A stretch of 64,000 nucleotides of DNA from CBDFLD01 sp965249005 (GTDB lineage: Bacteria > Acidobacteriota > UBA6911): contig CBDFLD010000017.1 of assembly GCA_965249005.1 (NCBI GenBank), forward strand, positions 369,878 to 433,877, written 5' to 3'. A program made the translations under genes and the position numbers. A model generated the notes under the pieces. The model saw only the letters and a program-made list of their open reading frames with translations. It was not told the origin of the DNA and searched no databases. Shown piece by piece: positions 46,523 to 54,904 of the stretch. Each line of letters starts with the position of its first letter. Position 1 is the stretch's first letter.

Positions 46523-46777
46523 TCATCCTTTGACGGGCTCGCCATAGATGTCGTCGATGACGGACGATCGATCAAAGACCGGCCCAGCGGCGTGCTTGTG
46601 TTTAAAATACAGCTCCATCTTCCGCAACTCCGTCTTGAGACGCCCAAGGTAGTCACGCAACACACCAGACACCTTCTTTGCCTCGGCCTGATCGTTGCGC
46701 TCGACGGCATCATTGAACGAGCGGTCAGCCGTGCGGTTTGCCGCAGCCATGAGCGTGCGGTATCGACGATGAGCCAT
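46523..46777 (-). CDS. Small charged hypothetical protein
   Basis: 84 aa (MAHRRYRTLMAAANRTADRS), helical and rich in Lys/Arg/Asp, with a possible coiled coil (GVLRDYLGRLKTELRKMELY). It stands alone on the minus strand between rightward genes. No family is recognised. It may be a remnant or a real small phage gene. Confidence 0.4.
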   Translation of the reverse strand: MAHRRYRTLMAAANRTADRSFNDAVERNDQAEAKKVSGVLRDYLGRLKTELRKMELYFKHKHAAGPVFDRSSVIDDIYGEPVKG

Positions 46778-46805
46778 TCATGCGATCAAGCGAGTAGCCC
46801 GCCTT

Positions 46806-47300
46806 CGCCTTCGGGATAAGTGTGGGCTGGTGGAAGGAAGGGATTATTCCGTTGATGGTGTGCCCCGAAATATGGAGGGAGCCAGAGACCTGTGGGAGCG
46901 GGACAAGTACCACTTCCAGAAGTGGGCTGTTGAGGAAGTGGACGGATTTGTGACTACTCGAAGGACAGCGGACGGAGGGGTGGACGGGAGGCTCTATTTT
47001 GGCGTTCCTGGGGAGCGTGACCTGCAAAGCATGGCTGTGGTTAACGGTGGCAAGAACATCTCCATACGTGATCTGAGGGCTTTACGGGGTGTTTTAGACA
47101 GCGATGCCGCACGCATGGCTGGCTGGTCTGATTATTATGGAGCCGTTAGGAGCCACGAAGACGAGGAACTTTAACAAGTTCATGGCAGAGGCTGGGGATG
47201 TCGAGATACTTGGGGTGATGAGATACTGGAGGGGGAACGGTTTCACACACCTGGTGTGGCTGGGCGTGGGCTTGCCCAGCCATCTTTACCTATTGGGTAA
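46806..47300 (+). pseudogene. Degraded C-terminal region of a phage-type DNA methyltransferase (Mrr-like domain)
   Basis: Three frames must be joined: FRDKCGLVEGRDYSVDGVPR then GARDLWERDKYHFQKWAVEE and DGGVDGRLYFG; next LAGLIIMEPLGATKTRNFNK; finally DEILEGERFHTPGVAGRGLA ending QPSLPIG. This matches the C-terminal extension of phage and bacterial adenine methyltransferases that carries a restriction-endonuclease-like fold. The catalytic methylase part is absent. At least two frameshifts are needed, so the gene is dead. Confidence 0.6.
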
Positions 47301-47418
47301 TCTGTGAAAGATAGCTCGATAACTGGTAGAGTTATATGGTTGAAGCCCTGGTCGGAATCGAACCAACTCATACATGCCTTGCGGGGGATGCGCGTTCCCA
47401 TTTCGCCAGGAGGAGGAT

Positions 47419-47715
47419 TTGCGACAATCTTTTGGTTTCCTTTTGCTTTTCTTTTCGGCACTTGGCGTTTTCGCACAAGAGTCCTCCGAAGATCGCGCGT
47501 TGCCCGAGGCTGTCGCAGAGCTCGAGTCTGCAGACAAGATCGAAATTAGTCTTGCTCTAGCTCAAGTTCGTTTGGCAGAGTCGCGTTTGGAAAACGCACA
47601 GCTGTGCTACATACTGACCATTCGGGAGGTGCAGCGGAAAATGCAACTGGGGGATGAGTATCAATGGGACGAGGCGGCGCTCGAGTTCAGACGCGCGAAC
47701 AAACAGGCGAAGTGA
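47419..47715 (+). CDS. Small secreted phage-region protein (TTG start)
   Basis: 98 aa from TTG 47419, with AGGAGGAGGA at 47408-47417 immediately upstream. An ATG start at 47374 would bury this ribosome site. The product has a signal peptide (MRQSFGFLLLFFSALGVFAQ) and a helical domain (AVAELESADKIEISLALAQV). Family unknown. Its stop overlaps the GTG of the next gene (GTGA). Confidence 0.55.
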   Translation: MRQSFGFLLLFFSALGVFAQESSEDRALPEAVAELESADKIEISLALAQVRLAESRLENAQLCYILTIREVQRKMQLGDEYQWDEAALEFRRANKQAK

Positions 47716-47933
47716 TCTGTGATGATTGCGGCAACTCCTACAAGATTGGTGAATGGCCCTATTGCCCTCATGGAGTCCCGCATGGCATGATGACATTTCG
47801 CCCCTACTGGGACGAGCACGTTACTGGAAGTCCTGTTTATGTGACTTCTCTGGCTCAAAGAAGAGAGCTCATGAGGCGCAATCAAATGGACTATCGGGGC
47901 AAGGCGGTTGGAATGCCCGGATGCGAGATTTAA
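47712..47933 (+). CDS. Phage FmdB-like zinc-ribbon protein
   Basis: 73 aa from GTG 47712. CDDCG and the later CPHG give one zinc ribbon (VICDDCGNSYKIGEWPYCPH). The tail YVTSLAQRRELMRRNQMDYR with GKAVGMPGC is a pattern I associate with small proteins next to phage capsid genes. Likely a structural-module accessory protein; role unproven. Confidence 0.65.
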   Translation: MICDDCGNSYKIGEWPYCPHGVPHGMMTFRPYWDEHVTGSPVYVTSLAQRRELMRRNQMDYRGKAVGMPGCEI

Positions 47934-47936
47934 GCG

Positions 47937-48146
47937 ATGTCACTGCATGCACATTTGTTAAGCTTGAGAAAACGTGGGCGACTCAAAGGAAGAAGTAAGA
48001 TCGCCAAGGCATTGGGAGAGTTCAAACGAGGCCGTCTTCGTGCCGGAAGTAAGAAAGGACCAATCGTGAAAAAACGATCTCAAGCACTTGCGATCGCGAT
48101 GTCTGAGCAAAAAGAAGACGAGCATAGAGAAGGAGTAGAGTTTTAA
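47937..48146 (+). CDS. DUF6496-like basic phage protein
   Basis: 69 aa, strongly basic. KIAKALGEFKRGRLRAGSKK then GPIVKKRSQALAIAMSEQKE matches the DUF6496 pattern (GSKKGPxVKxRxQAIAIA) common upstream of phage scaffold and capsid genes. Starts 3 bases after the zinc-ribbon stop. Probably binds nucleic acid. Confidence 0.65.
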   Translation: MSLHAHLLSLRKRGRLKGRSKIAKALGEFKRGRLRAGSKKGPIVKKRSQALAIAMSEQKEDEHREGVEF

Positions 48147-48201
48147 ATTTATGGGACACCAGCGACGGCTAGTGTTCCACCCCAAAACGTTTGATGAAAG
48201 G

Positions 48202-48237
48202 GCCGGATTCGTAGCTACGGCGGATCCGGCTTTTTTT
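48202..48237 (+). terminator. Intrinsic terminator before the scaffold gene
   Basis: GCCGGAT (48202-48208) pairs with ATCCGGC (48224-48230), followed by seven T at 48231-48237. It ends the zinc-ribbon/DUF6496 unit and separates it from the scaffold-capsid unit. Confidence 0.8.
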
Positions 48238-48323
48238 GTTTTGGGGTTCACCTTTTTGCCGAACTTGTAGCGTGCTCGGCAATGCATCGCTCCCCAGGCG
48301 GGAGCGGGGATTGAAACATACAT

Positions 48324-49229
48324 ATGAGCACTGCGGAAACAGCCACCCCTACGTTGGAACATGCCATGGATGCGGCGGTCGAAGAGCACTCGAAAGAGCA
48401 AGCTGGCAACGAGTCCGAAGCGGTTCCGTCAAAGGAGACGGGCGAAACAGAAGCAGGCACCACGCAACAGACGCAACAGACGCAACAAAACGAAAAGGCT
48501 CCGGATGCGTCTGCCGAGAGGGCCGAAGAGCAACTTCTGAGTGATGAGGATTTCGATAAGCTCCGCGATGATCCTGCCTCTCTTCGCAAGGCGATGAACC
48601 GGGCCTTCACACAAAAGACCCAATCCTTGTCCGAATAGCGCAAGAGAGTCGAAGGCTATACCAACTTCATTGAGGCATTTGAAGCCGATCCGGAAGCAGC
48701 AACCCGTCAGCTTGCGGAACAAATAGGTCTCCAGCTCTCAGAGTCGAAGAGTGAAACTTCTTCCGAAAAAAAGGTCGATGGTCAAGATGCCTTGGAAACG
48801 GTCGACGATCTTCGCTCTCTGATTCGTGGCGAGTTGGACAAGATCACAAAGCCTATTGCCGAAGCTGAACGTCAACGCCAAGCAGGCGAAATAGCTAGAG
48901 AGGTGAAAGCCGACATAGTGGAATTCGCCAAACGGCACCCGGATTGGAAAACACATGAAGCCGAGATGACCAGGATCGGTACTCGGCTACAGCCGGGTAA
49001 AAACGCAACCACACTGGCCTACATGGAAGACCTGTATCGGTTGGCTACACACGACATCAGTGAAGCTGACCGCACCGCACGGGTTGTCAATCGCCTCAAC
49101 AAGAGTGCCAAGGAAGCCGAACCTCGCAATTCAGCAGTTCCGGAAAGTGCAGTTTCACCTACTTCATCCAAGCCTCTGTCGCTCGAGGAGTCTTTTGATC
49201 TTGCGATTCAGGGGAAAACGGTGGAGTAA
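48324..49229 (+). CDS. Phage scaffold-like protein with an in-frame TAG codon
   Basis: One 301-codon frame from ATG 48324 to TAA 49229 is interrupted only by TAG at 48636-48638. Both halves are Glu/Gln/Lys-rich, helical and low in complexity, typical of scaffolds, and the frame continues directly after TAG (RKRVEGYTNFIEAFEADPEA). It lies just upstream of the major capsid gene, the standard place for a scaffold. The TAG could be a CAG-to-TAG mutation or a read-through codon. TAG also serves as a true stop elsewhere in the phage (60675), so general recoding is unlikely. Confidence 0.7.
48462..48488 (+). repeat. 9-bp tandem repeat (x3) in the scaffold gene
   Basis: ACGCAACAG, ACGCAACAG and ACGCAACAA in tandem encode TQQTQQTQQ in the linker of the scaffold-like protein. 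Length variation there would keep the frame. Confidence 0.7.
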
Positions 49230-49247
49230 GATTAGGAGCGAAGTAAA

Positions 49248-50306
49248 ATGCCAGGACCTAGTTCTCTCACACTTGATTATGATGCGGTGCTGTCTTCGAC
49301 GATTTTCAACTACCGAAAAACGCTTGAAGACAATATCGCGACTGCCAACGCTTTCATGTTTTATCTCATGAGGCGTCAGGCGAGTGGGTATGTATCCACA
49401 ACCGACATCGGTGAACGGATGCAGATCCCGCTGATGTATCAAATCGGCAATGCGGATTCCTATGGTGGATACGACACCCTGAATGTCGATCCGATTGATG
49501 GGATCACCAGTGCCTTTTTCCAATGGCGGCAAGCGTCCATCCCCGTTTCAATCAGCGGCATTGAGGAGCTGAAGAATGAAGGCAAGGCCCGGATTTTCAA
49601 TCTTCTCAAAGGCAAAATCCGTCAGGCCGAGCTGGGAATTCAGGATTATTTCGGCCAGTCCATCCTTCGGGGCAACGGGGGCAGTGCGATCACCACGCCG
49701 AAAACCTCATCGGTGAATGGATCTCTCTTCATCGATCCAATCCCACTTCTGGTTGCGTTCGATCCGACTTCTTCTACGGTGATCGGAAACATCAACCAGA
49801 GCACATCCACATGGTGGAGGAATCAATTTCTGAATTCCTCAGCGACTACCTATGCTGGATTTCTCAAGGAGCTTCGCAAGCTCAACAACAATTGCTCGAA
49901 AGGTACAGGTGGCATGCCCAACCTGCATGTTGTGGATCAGAACGTTTTCGAGCTTTACGAGGCGGCCTTGGCTGCTCAGCACCGTAATCCGTCTTATCAG
50001 AAGGCAGACATTCCCTTTGACAATATCGGGTTCCGTGGGAAGCCGGTCGTCTGGGATGAGTTTGTTCCTGATGCGGCGGGTGGCAGTGCGACGCAATCCA
50101 CCACGTCGGGCACCTGGTACATGCTCAACACGAAATTTTGGCAGATTCAGTATCACGCTCGCCGGAACTTCGTGCCGACCGCGATGAAGACGCCGAACAA
50201 CCAGGATGCGCGCGTGTCGCACATTCTCTGGCTCGGCGGCGCGGGAGTGTCGAATCGGCGCAAGCAGGGTGTTATGGGTTCGATCGACACCACGATCACA
50301 TCCTAA
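49248..50306 (+). CDS. Phage major capsid protein
   Basis: 352 aa. It starts 18 bases after the scaffold stop behind AGGAGCGAAG. Features are LTLDYDAVLSSTIFNYRKTL, a shell-domain-like region (ASIPVSISGIEELKNEGKAR), FRGKPVVWDEFVPD and a Trp/Tyr-rich end (LNTKFWQIQYHARRNF). Position after the scaffold and before small adaptor genes, and length, fit an HK97-fold coat protein. Assigned by context and pattern. Confidence 0.8.
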   Translation: MPGPSSLTLDYDAVLSSTIFNYRKTLEDNIATANAFMFYLMRRQASGYVSTTDIGERMQIPLMYQIGNADSYGGYDTLNVDPIDGITSAFFQWRQASIPVSISGIEELKNEGKARIFNLLKGKIRQAELGIQDYFGQSILRGNGGSAITTPKTSSVNGSLFIDPIPLLVAFDPTSSTVIGNINQSTSTWWRNQFLNSSATTYAGFLKELRKLNNNCSKGTGGMPNLHVVDQNVFELYEAALAAQHRNPSYQKADIPFDNIGFRGKPVVWDEFVPDAAGGSATQSTTSGTWYMLNTKFWQIQYHARRNFVPTAMKTPNNQDARVSHILWLGGAGVSNRRKQGVMGSIDTTITS

Positions 50307-50341
50307 CCGTTAACCAAGTTTAGCCGAGGAGACAAAAAACT

Positions 50342-50800
50342 ATGCCAGGAGTACTGCAAAAACTACTGGGTGTCGACGCTACTCGAGTCGACACCGTTCA
50401 AAAACACGAGCTCGGAATCGAGATCGATTTCGCTGACGGTAGACGCCGGAAGTACATCCGTGCCGGAGGCGCGATCGCAGTCAATGATGCGCTCAAAGTC
50501 GATGTGGCCGAAGGGCCGCACGACTTTATTCCTACGGCGGCGGCGAACGATGCACTGGCCGGTGTAGCCGAAGTCGCCATTGCCGACAACAGCTTCGGAT
50601 GGGTGGTAGTCCGAGGAGCTGTGGTCTCAAAGGCCGCCGCCACGGTCGTGGCTGGCGCGCACGCAGTTCCTACGGGTACGGCTGGAACATTGGATGATTC
50701 CACCGCGGCGGCGGCTAATGCCATCGCACTGGCGGCAGGCATCGGCGCCATATTCCAGACAACCACCTCTGGTGGCTTGGCAACCGTCATTCTGAACTGA
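50342..50800 (+). CDS. Capsid decoration / head-stabilising protein (putative)
   Basis: 152 aa. An N-terminal beta region (YIRAGGAIAVNDALKVDVAE) is followed by an Ala/Gly/Val-rich beta-domain (GVAEVAIADNSFGWVVVRGA), resembling DUF2190-type capsid cement proteins that cover the shell. It follows the capsid gene by 35 bases with GAGGAGAC as ribosome site. Confidence 0.55.
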   Translation: MPGVLQKLLGVDATRVDTVQKHELGIEIDFADGRRRKYIRAGGAIAVNDALKVDVAEGPHDFIPTAAANDALAGVAEVAIADNSFGWVVVRGAVVSKAAATVVAGAHAVPTGTAGTLDDSTAAAANAIALAAGIGAIFQTTTSGGLATVILN

Positions 50801-50808
50801 GCCAAACC

Positions 50809-50844
50809 CTCGAGCGGGGGAGTCTTCGGATTCCCCCGCTCGAG
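50809..50844 (+). terminator. Perfect 13-bp hairpin after the capsid genes
   Basis: CTCGAGCGGGGGA (50809-50821) pairs fully with TCCCCCGCTCGAG (50832-50844) around a 10-base loop. No T-run follows. It starts 9 bases after the decoration gene and could be a partial terminator or an mRNA 3'-end stabiliser that raises capsid expression over tail genes. Confidence 0.6.
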
Positions 50845-50907
50845 AAGAATTGAACATCGCACAAAGACCGCTCCCTACGCGGGAGATCGGAAAGACATGG
50901 GCGAAGT

Positions 50908-51540
50908 ATGGATTTTCTCGAAATGCAGACAGAAGTATTCAGGCGGCTCGATGAGTCCTCGGTATCCCCGGTATTTTGGGATCTACCGGATGTCAAGACA
51001 GCGCTCAACGAGGGCTATGAGGAAATATCTGAAGCTGCCGAATGGTTTGAGACCAACCAGATTGTTGGGTTTACTCAAGACAACACCTACCACAACATCG
51101 AGCTCCTGCTCACAAATGATCCTTTGACTGTGCGGGCTGTCTGGAATTCTCAAACATTACGTTGGATGTGGCCGACGACTGTGCGTGAGCTCGATACTGA
51201 AATGTACCCCCACTGGCAAAAGGTGACTGGCGCTCCGGAGTATTGGTTCATGCGCGGTCTTTCAATCCTTGGTGTTTTCCCGAAGCCCCCGGCATCGACC
51301 GGTACTATGGAGATTTGGGGAACCGCTATGCCGGTAGCCTTGAGTGCCAATGGAGACACCCCTGCGTTTCCGAGAGAGTTTCATTACGGCTTGGTGGAGT
51401 ATGCGCTCTATGACCTTCTCGTTCAGGATGTAGAAACCAAAGAGGCAATTATTCACTACAACGAGTATCTCCGCTATGAAGATGGGCTGCGCAAGCATGT
51501 TCAGGAACGAACCCGCGATCGGGTCCGGAGGCATGGCTGA
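50908..51540 (+). CDS. Phage head-tail adaptor-like protein 1
   Basis: 210 aa. A helical N-terminus (VFRRLDESSVSPVFWDLPDV then KTALNEGYEEISEAAEWFET) is followed by a beta-rich centre and a helical tail (KEAIIHYNEYLRYEDGLRKH). The pattern matches the DUF6682-like adaptors that sit below the portal. Stop overlaps the next ATG (TGATG). Confidence 0.65.
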   Translation: MDFLEMQTEVFRRLDESSVSPVFWDLPDVKTALNEGYEEISEAAEWFETNQIVGFTQDNTYHNIELLLTNDPLTVRAVWNSQTLRWMWPTTVRELDTEMYPHWQKVTGAPEYWFMRGLSILGVFPKPPASTGTMEIWGTAMPVALSANGDTPAFPREFHYGLVEYALYDLLVQDVETKEAIIHYNEYLRYEDGLRKHVQERTRDRVRRHG

Positions 51541-52262
51541 TGGCGGAAACTCTTGCAAGCGTCAGAACGGCCGTCAGCAAGCACCTGGGTGATTCCACGC
51601 AGACGATCTGGACGGCTGCCGAGATTGATCAATACACGCGCCAAGGCTACGATGAATTTGCACGGGCCACGCTGGCCATCTGGGATTGGGACTACCTCAA
51701 CGATGTAGCAGGAACGGCTACATACACGCTCCCTGACTCACTGCTGGTCATTGACCGCGTAGCGTGGGATTTACTGCGTATTCCTCCCATTGCGCCGCGC
51801 CGGATGCGTCTTCACAACAGCCAGTATCAAACCACACAAGGCCAGCCAGGCGGATACATAGTCGATGCTGACGGTATCACAGAGATCCGCCTCGTTCCTG
51901 TTCCGAGCTCATCGGCAACTTCGGGTCAAGATACTAATAACACCCGTATTGAAGGTTACTGGCGCGGCTCGGATCTCAACGTAGATCTGGATGAATTTGA
52001 CGTTCCGGAGCGCTATGTGAAATACATCCGCTTTTTCGATTTGTGGAAAGCGCTGGAAAGAAAAGGCCCCGGGCAGGATTTAGCATTGGCTGATCATTAC
52101 AAGGGTCGTTTTGCGGAGGGAATGAAAAGAATCGTGCGCCGGCGCGAAAACATTGGGCGTGAGCGCGTAGGCCGCATGGGCGGAACGCGCGTCAATCGTC
52201 GAAGTGGCATTCCTGCTCCTCAGCTTCCTTGGAATTTCGGGAGAGAAGTCCGATGGCGATGA
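51540..52262 (+). CDS. Phage head-tail adaptor-like protein 2
   Basis: 240 aa, same layout as the preceding gene (SVRTAVSKHLGDSTQTIWTA then AEIDQYTRQGYDEFARATLA; LWKALERKGPGQDLALADHY). The two may be paralogues or successive ring components. The C-terminus is very basic (RRRENIGRERVGRMGGTRVN). Overlaps the next gene. Confidence 0.65.
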   Translation: MAETLASVRTAVSKHLGDSTQTIWTAAEIDQYTRQGYDEFARATLAIWDWDYLNDVAGTATYTLPDSLLVIDRVAWDLLRIPPIAPRRMRLHNSQYQTTQGQPGGYIVDADGITEIRLVPVPSSSATSGQDTNNTRIEGYWRGSDLNVDLDEFDVPERYVKYIRFFDLWKALERKGPGQDLALADHYKGRFAEGMKRIVRRRENIGRERVGRMGGTRVNRRSGIPAPQLPWNFGREVRWR

Positions 52263-54904
52263 GAACGCTTCAGAGAAAAGACTTCTCCGGCGGCTGGACT
52301 CCGAGTGCCAGCGAAACCAATGCAGCGAAGGCTGCCGTCCTTCGTGCCGACAATCTCTACCTGGATGAGCTCGGCATATGGTCGGTCCGTCGGGGCTCTT
52401 CGATTCTATACACGCTGAGCGAAACAGATGTGCGAGTTCTTTTCACCTCTATTTTGGCCGGTGTGAAGCGTCGGTTTGCCGCTGGATCCAATACCGTCTA
52501 CATGGATGGTGCCTCGATCTTTACACCCTTGGCCGGCTCTGGCGATGCGGCCTTTGGTAGCTATATGCAGCAGGTCTTCTTTGCCCGATCGACCACAAAG
52601 AGGAAGTACGACGGGGCCACATTGCGTAATTGGGGAATTGCCGCTCCTAACGCAGCACCTACGGTAGTTGCTCTTGCGCCCGATTCGAAAACATTTGCTT
52701 CTTGCAATGGGGCTGAAAGCCCGGCCTTTTCTGCTGACGAAGGGACCATCACCCCGACCTACCCCACTGGTCAGGACGGCACGGCCAATGGAGCTATCGA
52801 GGTTACGCCAGACGGGACAACCAATCGGGGCTCGATCACGAAAGCGTTCGCCACGGATCAGAATTTCACTTCCTACGATGGCGGAGATACGGGAACCGAC
52901 GAGGATCTGATTGATCTATACGTCTATATCACTGATCCCAACGAGATTGAATCGGTCACCCTTATGATCGATGTAAATAGCTCCAGTCAAAATCTTTTTC
53001 AGGATGACTATTATTTTCACACATTTGTATCTACAGAAACCATCGAGGTACTGATTGAGCCCCAGGATTTCCTTGATTTTGATTTCACGGTTGAAGGATT
53101 TGACCGCGATCTCATTCGATCCCGTCTTGAGGAACGCATCCCACTGGTGACAACCTTCCGTAAAGACAAGCCTGTTGCCAATGCAGGATGGAATCATTTC
53201 ACGATCGCGCGTAGCAAGATGCAGCGGGTTGGTGCCACAGAAGGAACGAACTGGTCTACGGTCAAGGCCATTCGTTTGACGTTTCAGGGCAAAGGCTCTG
53301 GGGCGGCCAACGTCGTACGGTTCGATGACGTCAGAATTATCGGTGGTCAGAATCGCCCGCTTACCGGTCGGTTTGAGTGGCGCTACGTGTTTGCCAAGAA
53401 TTTCGGTGACTACGTAGCCTTCAGTCCTCCATCTGCGGCCAGTGCAGAGTTAGAGCTAAAGGCTCAGGCCGCTTCCGTGACAATCCCGACAGGGGCACTT
53501 TCCGCTATGGATTCTCAGGTAGATGAGATCTGGGTCTACCGGTTTGGCGGGTATACGGACGCTTTCTATCGAGTGATTAAGACAGTGGACGTGGTGGACC
53601 CGGTTGTTCTGACTGACGCTACGAGTGATCGTAGTGCCTTGATTCTGAATCTAAGGCTCGAGACTGACAATACTCCGCCGCCTGATGACATTATCGATAT
53701 CGAGGGTCCCTACTACACGAGGCTCATGTGTCTTACGGCCACGCATCTATATCCTTCTCGCCGGCGCAATCCAGACAGTTTCAGTGCCGGCCAAGCAATT
53801 CGCGTAGCGGATGGAAGCACAGAGTCTGCCTATTGGGTAAAGCAAGCTCTTGGAGGCCTCTATCTCGGGACCTCCAAGGACATTTACCGGATTGATGGTG
53901 ATGGTGCGGAGTTGCCGGACGGGACGGTCAATTTCCGTGTGAGAAATATGAACGTCGGCAATCCACCGATCAAGGATAACGCCGTTGCCCAGGAGGGGAA
54001 CGTTCTGGTTTATCTGGCTGACGATGGATGGCGGATGTTCAATGGCTCGACTAGTGTGCCCATTCGTGGGGACACGGATATGCTCTGGAAAGGATACATC
54101 CGCCACGGCGTGGAGCCGATCAATATCACGAGTCTCACGTCAAGATTCCGCGCGGCGATAAGCAATGGAATCATGTCGGCCATTACGCCCGAGGGAGGCG
54201 ACACGTTCACATCGGATGTGCTTTACCGATACAACTTCTCTCAAGGCAAATGGTTCCGTCATCCATATCCAAACCCTTTTTGGTCGATTTACAGAGAAAG
54301 CGACGGCACGCTGATCGCCGGCGACAATGCTGGAAACATCTGGGAGCTCGACGTTGGAAATCAGGATAATTTGGTTGATATCCCCATCACACTCTGGACA
54401 CCGCGAGATGACGACGCTCGTCACCTTCAGCGTAAAGAGGCGCTGGATTACCAGGCGCGCGTAGATACCTTCACCAATGCCGTTACGATCGATCTCCATT
54501 TGGATGGATCCGGAAGTTCGGCCAAAACACTTTCTGCCACGGTGGCTGGTGGCGGAATCTTTCAGGAAAAAATAGACGATCTCGCGCTCTTCCGACAGAT
54601 TCAGCAGCGTATTACAGGCTCCTTCTCCACGTTCCGCTGGTATGAAAGCTCGATTGTCTATCGGGACTTGCCTGCCGATCTGGAGGCTTACCTTACGCCT
54701 CAGATGCCCCTTGGAAAGGAAGAGTTTGTTTGGCTCCGTGAGATTCGGATCATGGTCAATGCCCCGACCGATCTCACGGTCACACCCTATTTCGATGACA
54801 CTGCGTTTTCGGCAGAAACTGTAGTGGAGCTGTGGTATCGAGCGGCCGGCTCCGTTACCCAAAAAAGAAGCTTGAGAATTCCCGTAGGAAGCAGAGCGGC
54901 ATGA
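52259..54904 (+). CDS. Phage tail hub / stabilisation-like structural protein
   Basis: 881 aa from ATG 52259 (ATGA overlap); ATG 52253 is an alternative. N-terminal MRTLQRKDFSGGWTPSASET and ADNLYLDELGIWSVRRGSSI are typical of large beta-propeller-type tail hub proteins in short-tailed phages. Later repeats contain YLADDGWRMFNGS, GNIWELDVG and FRWYESSIVYRDLPADLEAY. It is expected at the tail nozzle. Context-based assignment. Confidence 0.7.
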   Translation: MRTLQRKDFSGGWTPSASETNAAKAAVLRADNLYLDELGIWSVRRGSSILYTLSETDVRVLFTSILAGVKRRFAAGSNTVYMDGASIFTPLAGSGDAAFGSYMQQVFFARSTTKRKYDGATLRNWGIAAPNAAPTVVALAPDSKTFASCNGAESPAFSADEGTITPTYPTGQDGTANGAIEVTPDGTTNRGSITKAFATDQNFTSYDGGDTGTDEDLIDLYVYITDPNEIESVTLMIDVNSSSQNLFQDDYYFHTFVSTETIEVLIEPQDFLDFDFTVEGFDRDLIRSRLEERIPLVTTFRKDKPVANAGWNHFTIARSKMQRVGATEGTNWSTVKAIRLTFQGKGSGAANVVRFDDVRIIGGQNRPLTGRFEWRYVFAKNFGDYVAFSPPSAASAELELKAQAASVTIPTGALSAMDSQVDEIWVYRFGGYTDAFYRVIKTVDVVDPVVLTDATSDRSALILNLRLETDNTPPPDDIIDIEGPYYTRLMCLTATHLYPSRRRNPDSFSAGQAIRVADGSTESAYWVKQALGGLYLGTSKDIYRIDGDGAELPDGTVNFRVRNMNVGNPPIKDNAVAQEGNVLVYLADDGWRMFNGSTSVPIRGDTDMLWKGYIRHGVEPINITSLTSRFRAAISNGIMSAITPEGGDTFTSDVLYRYNFSQGKWFRHPYPNPFWSIYRESDGTLIAGDNAGNIWELDVGNQDNLVDIPITLWTPRDDDARHLQRKEALDYQARVDTFTNAVTIDLHLDGSGSSAKTLSATVAGGGIFQEKIDDLALFRQIQQRITGSFSTFRWYESSIVYRDLPADLEAYLTPQMPLGKEEFVWLREIRIMVNAPTDLTVTPYFDDTAFSAETVVELWYRAAGSVTQKRSLRIPVGSRAA

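Noticed and set aside
47335..47412. Possible phage tRNA on the minus strand
   Set aside because: A T arm (GTTGG/CCGAC with TTCGATT loop) and a D-arm-like stretch are visible, but the acceptor stem pairs only 5 of 7 and no anticodon arm with U33 can be formed; at best a degraded tRNA-like sequence.
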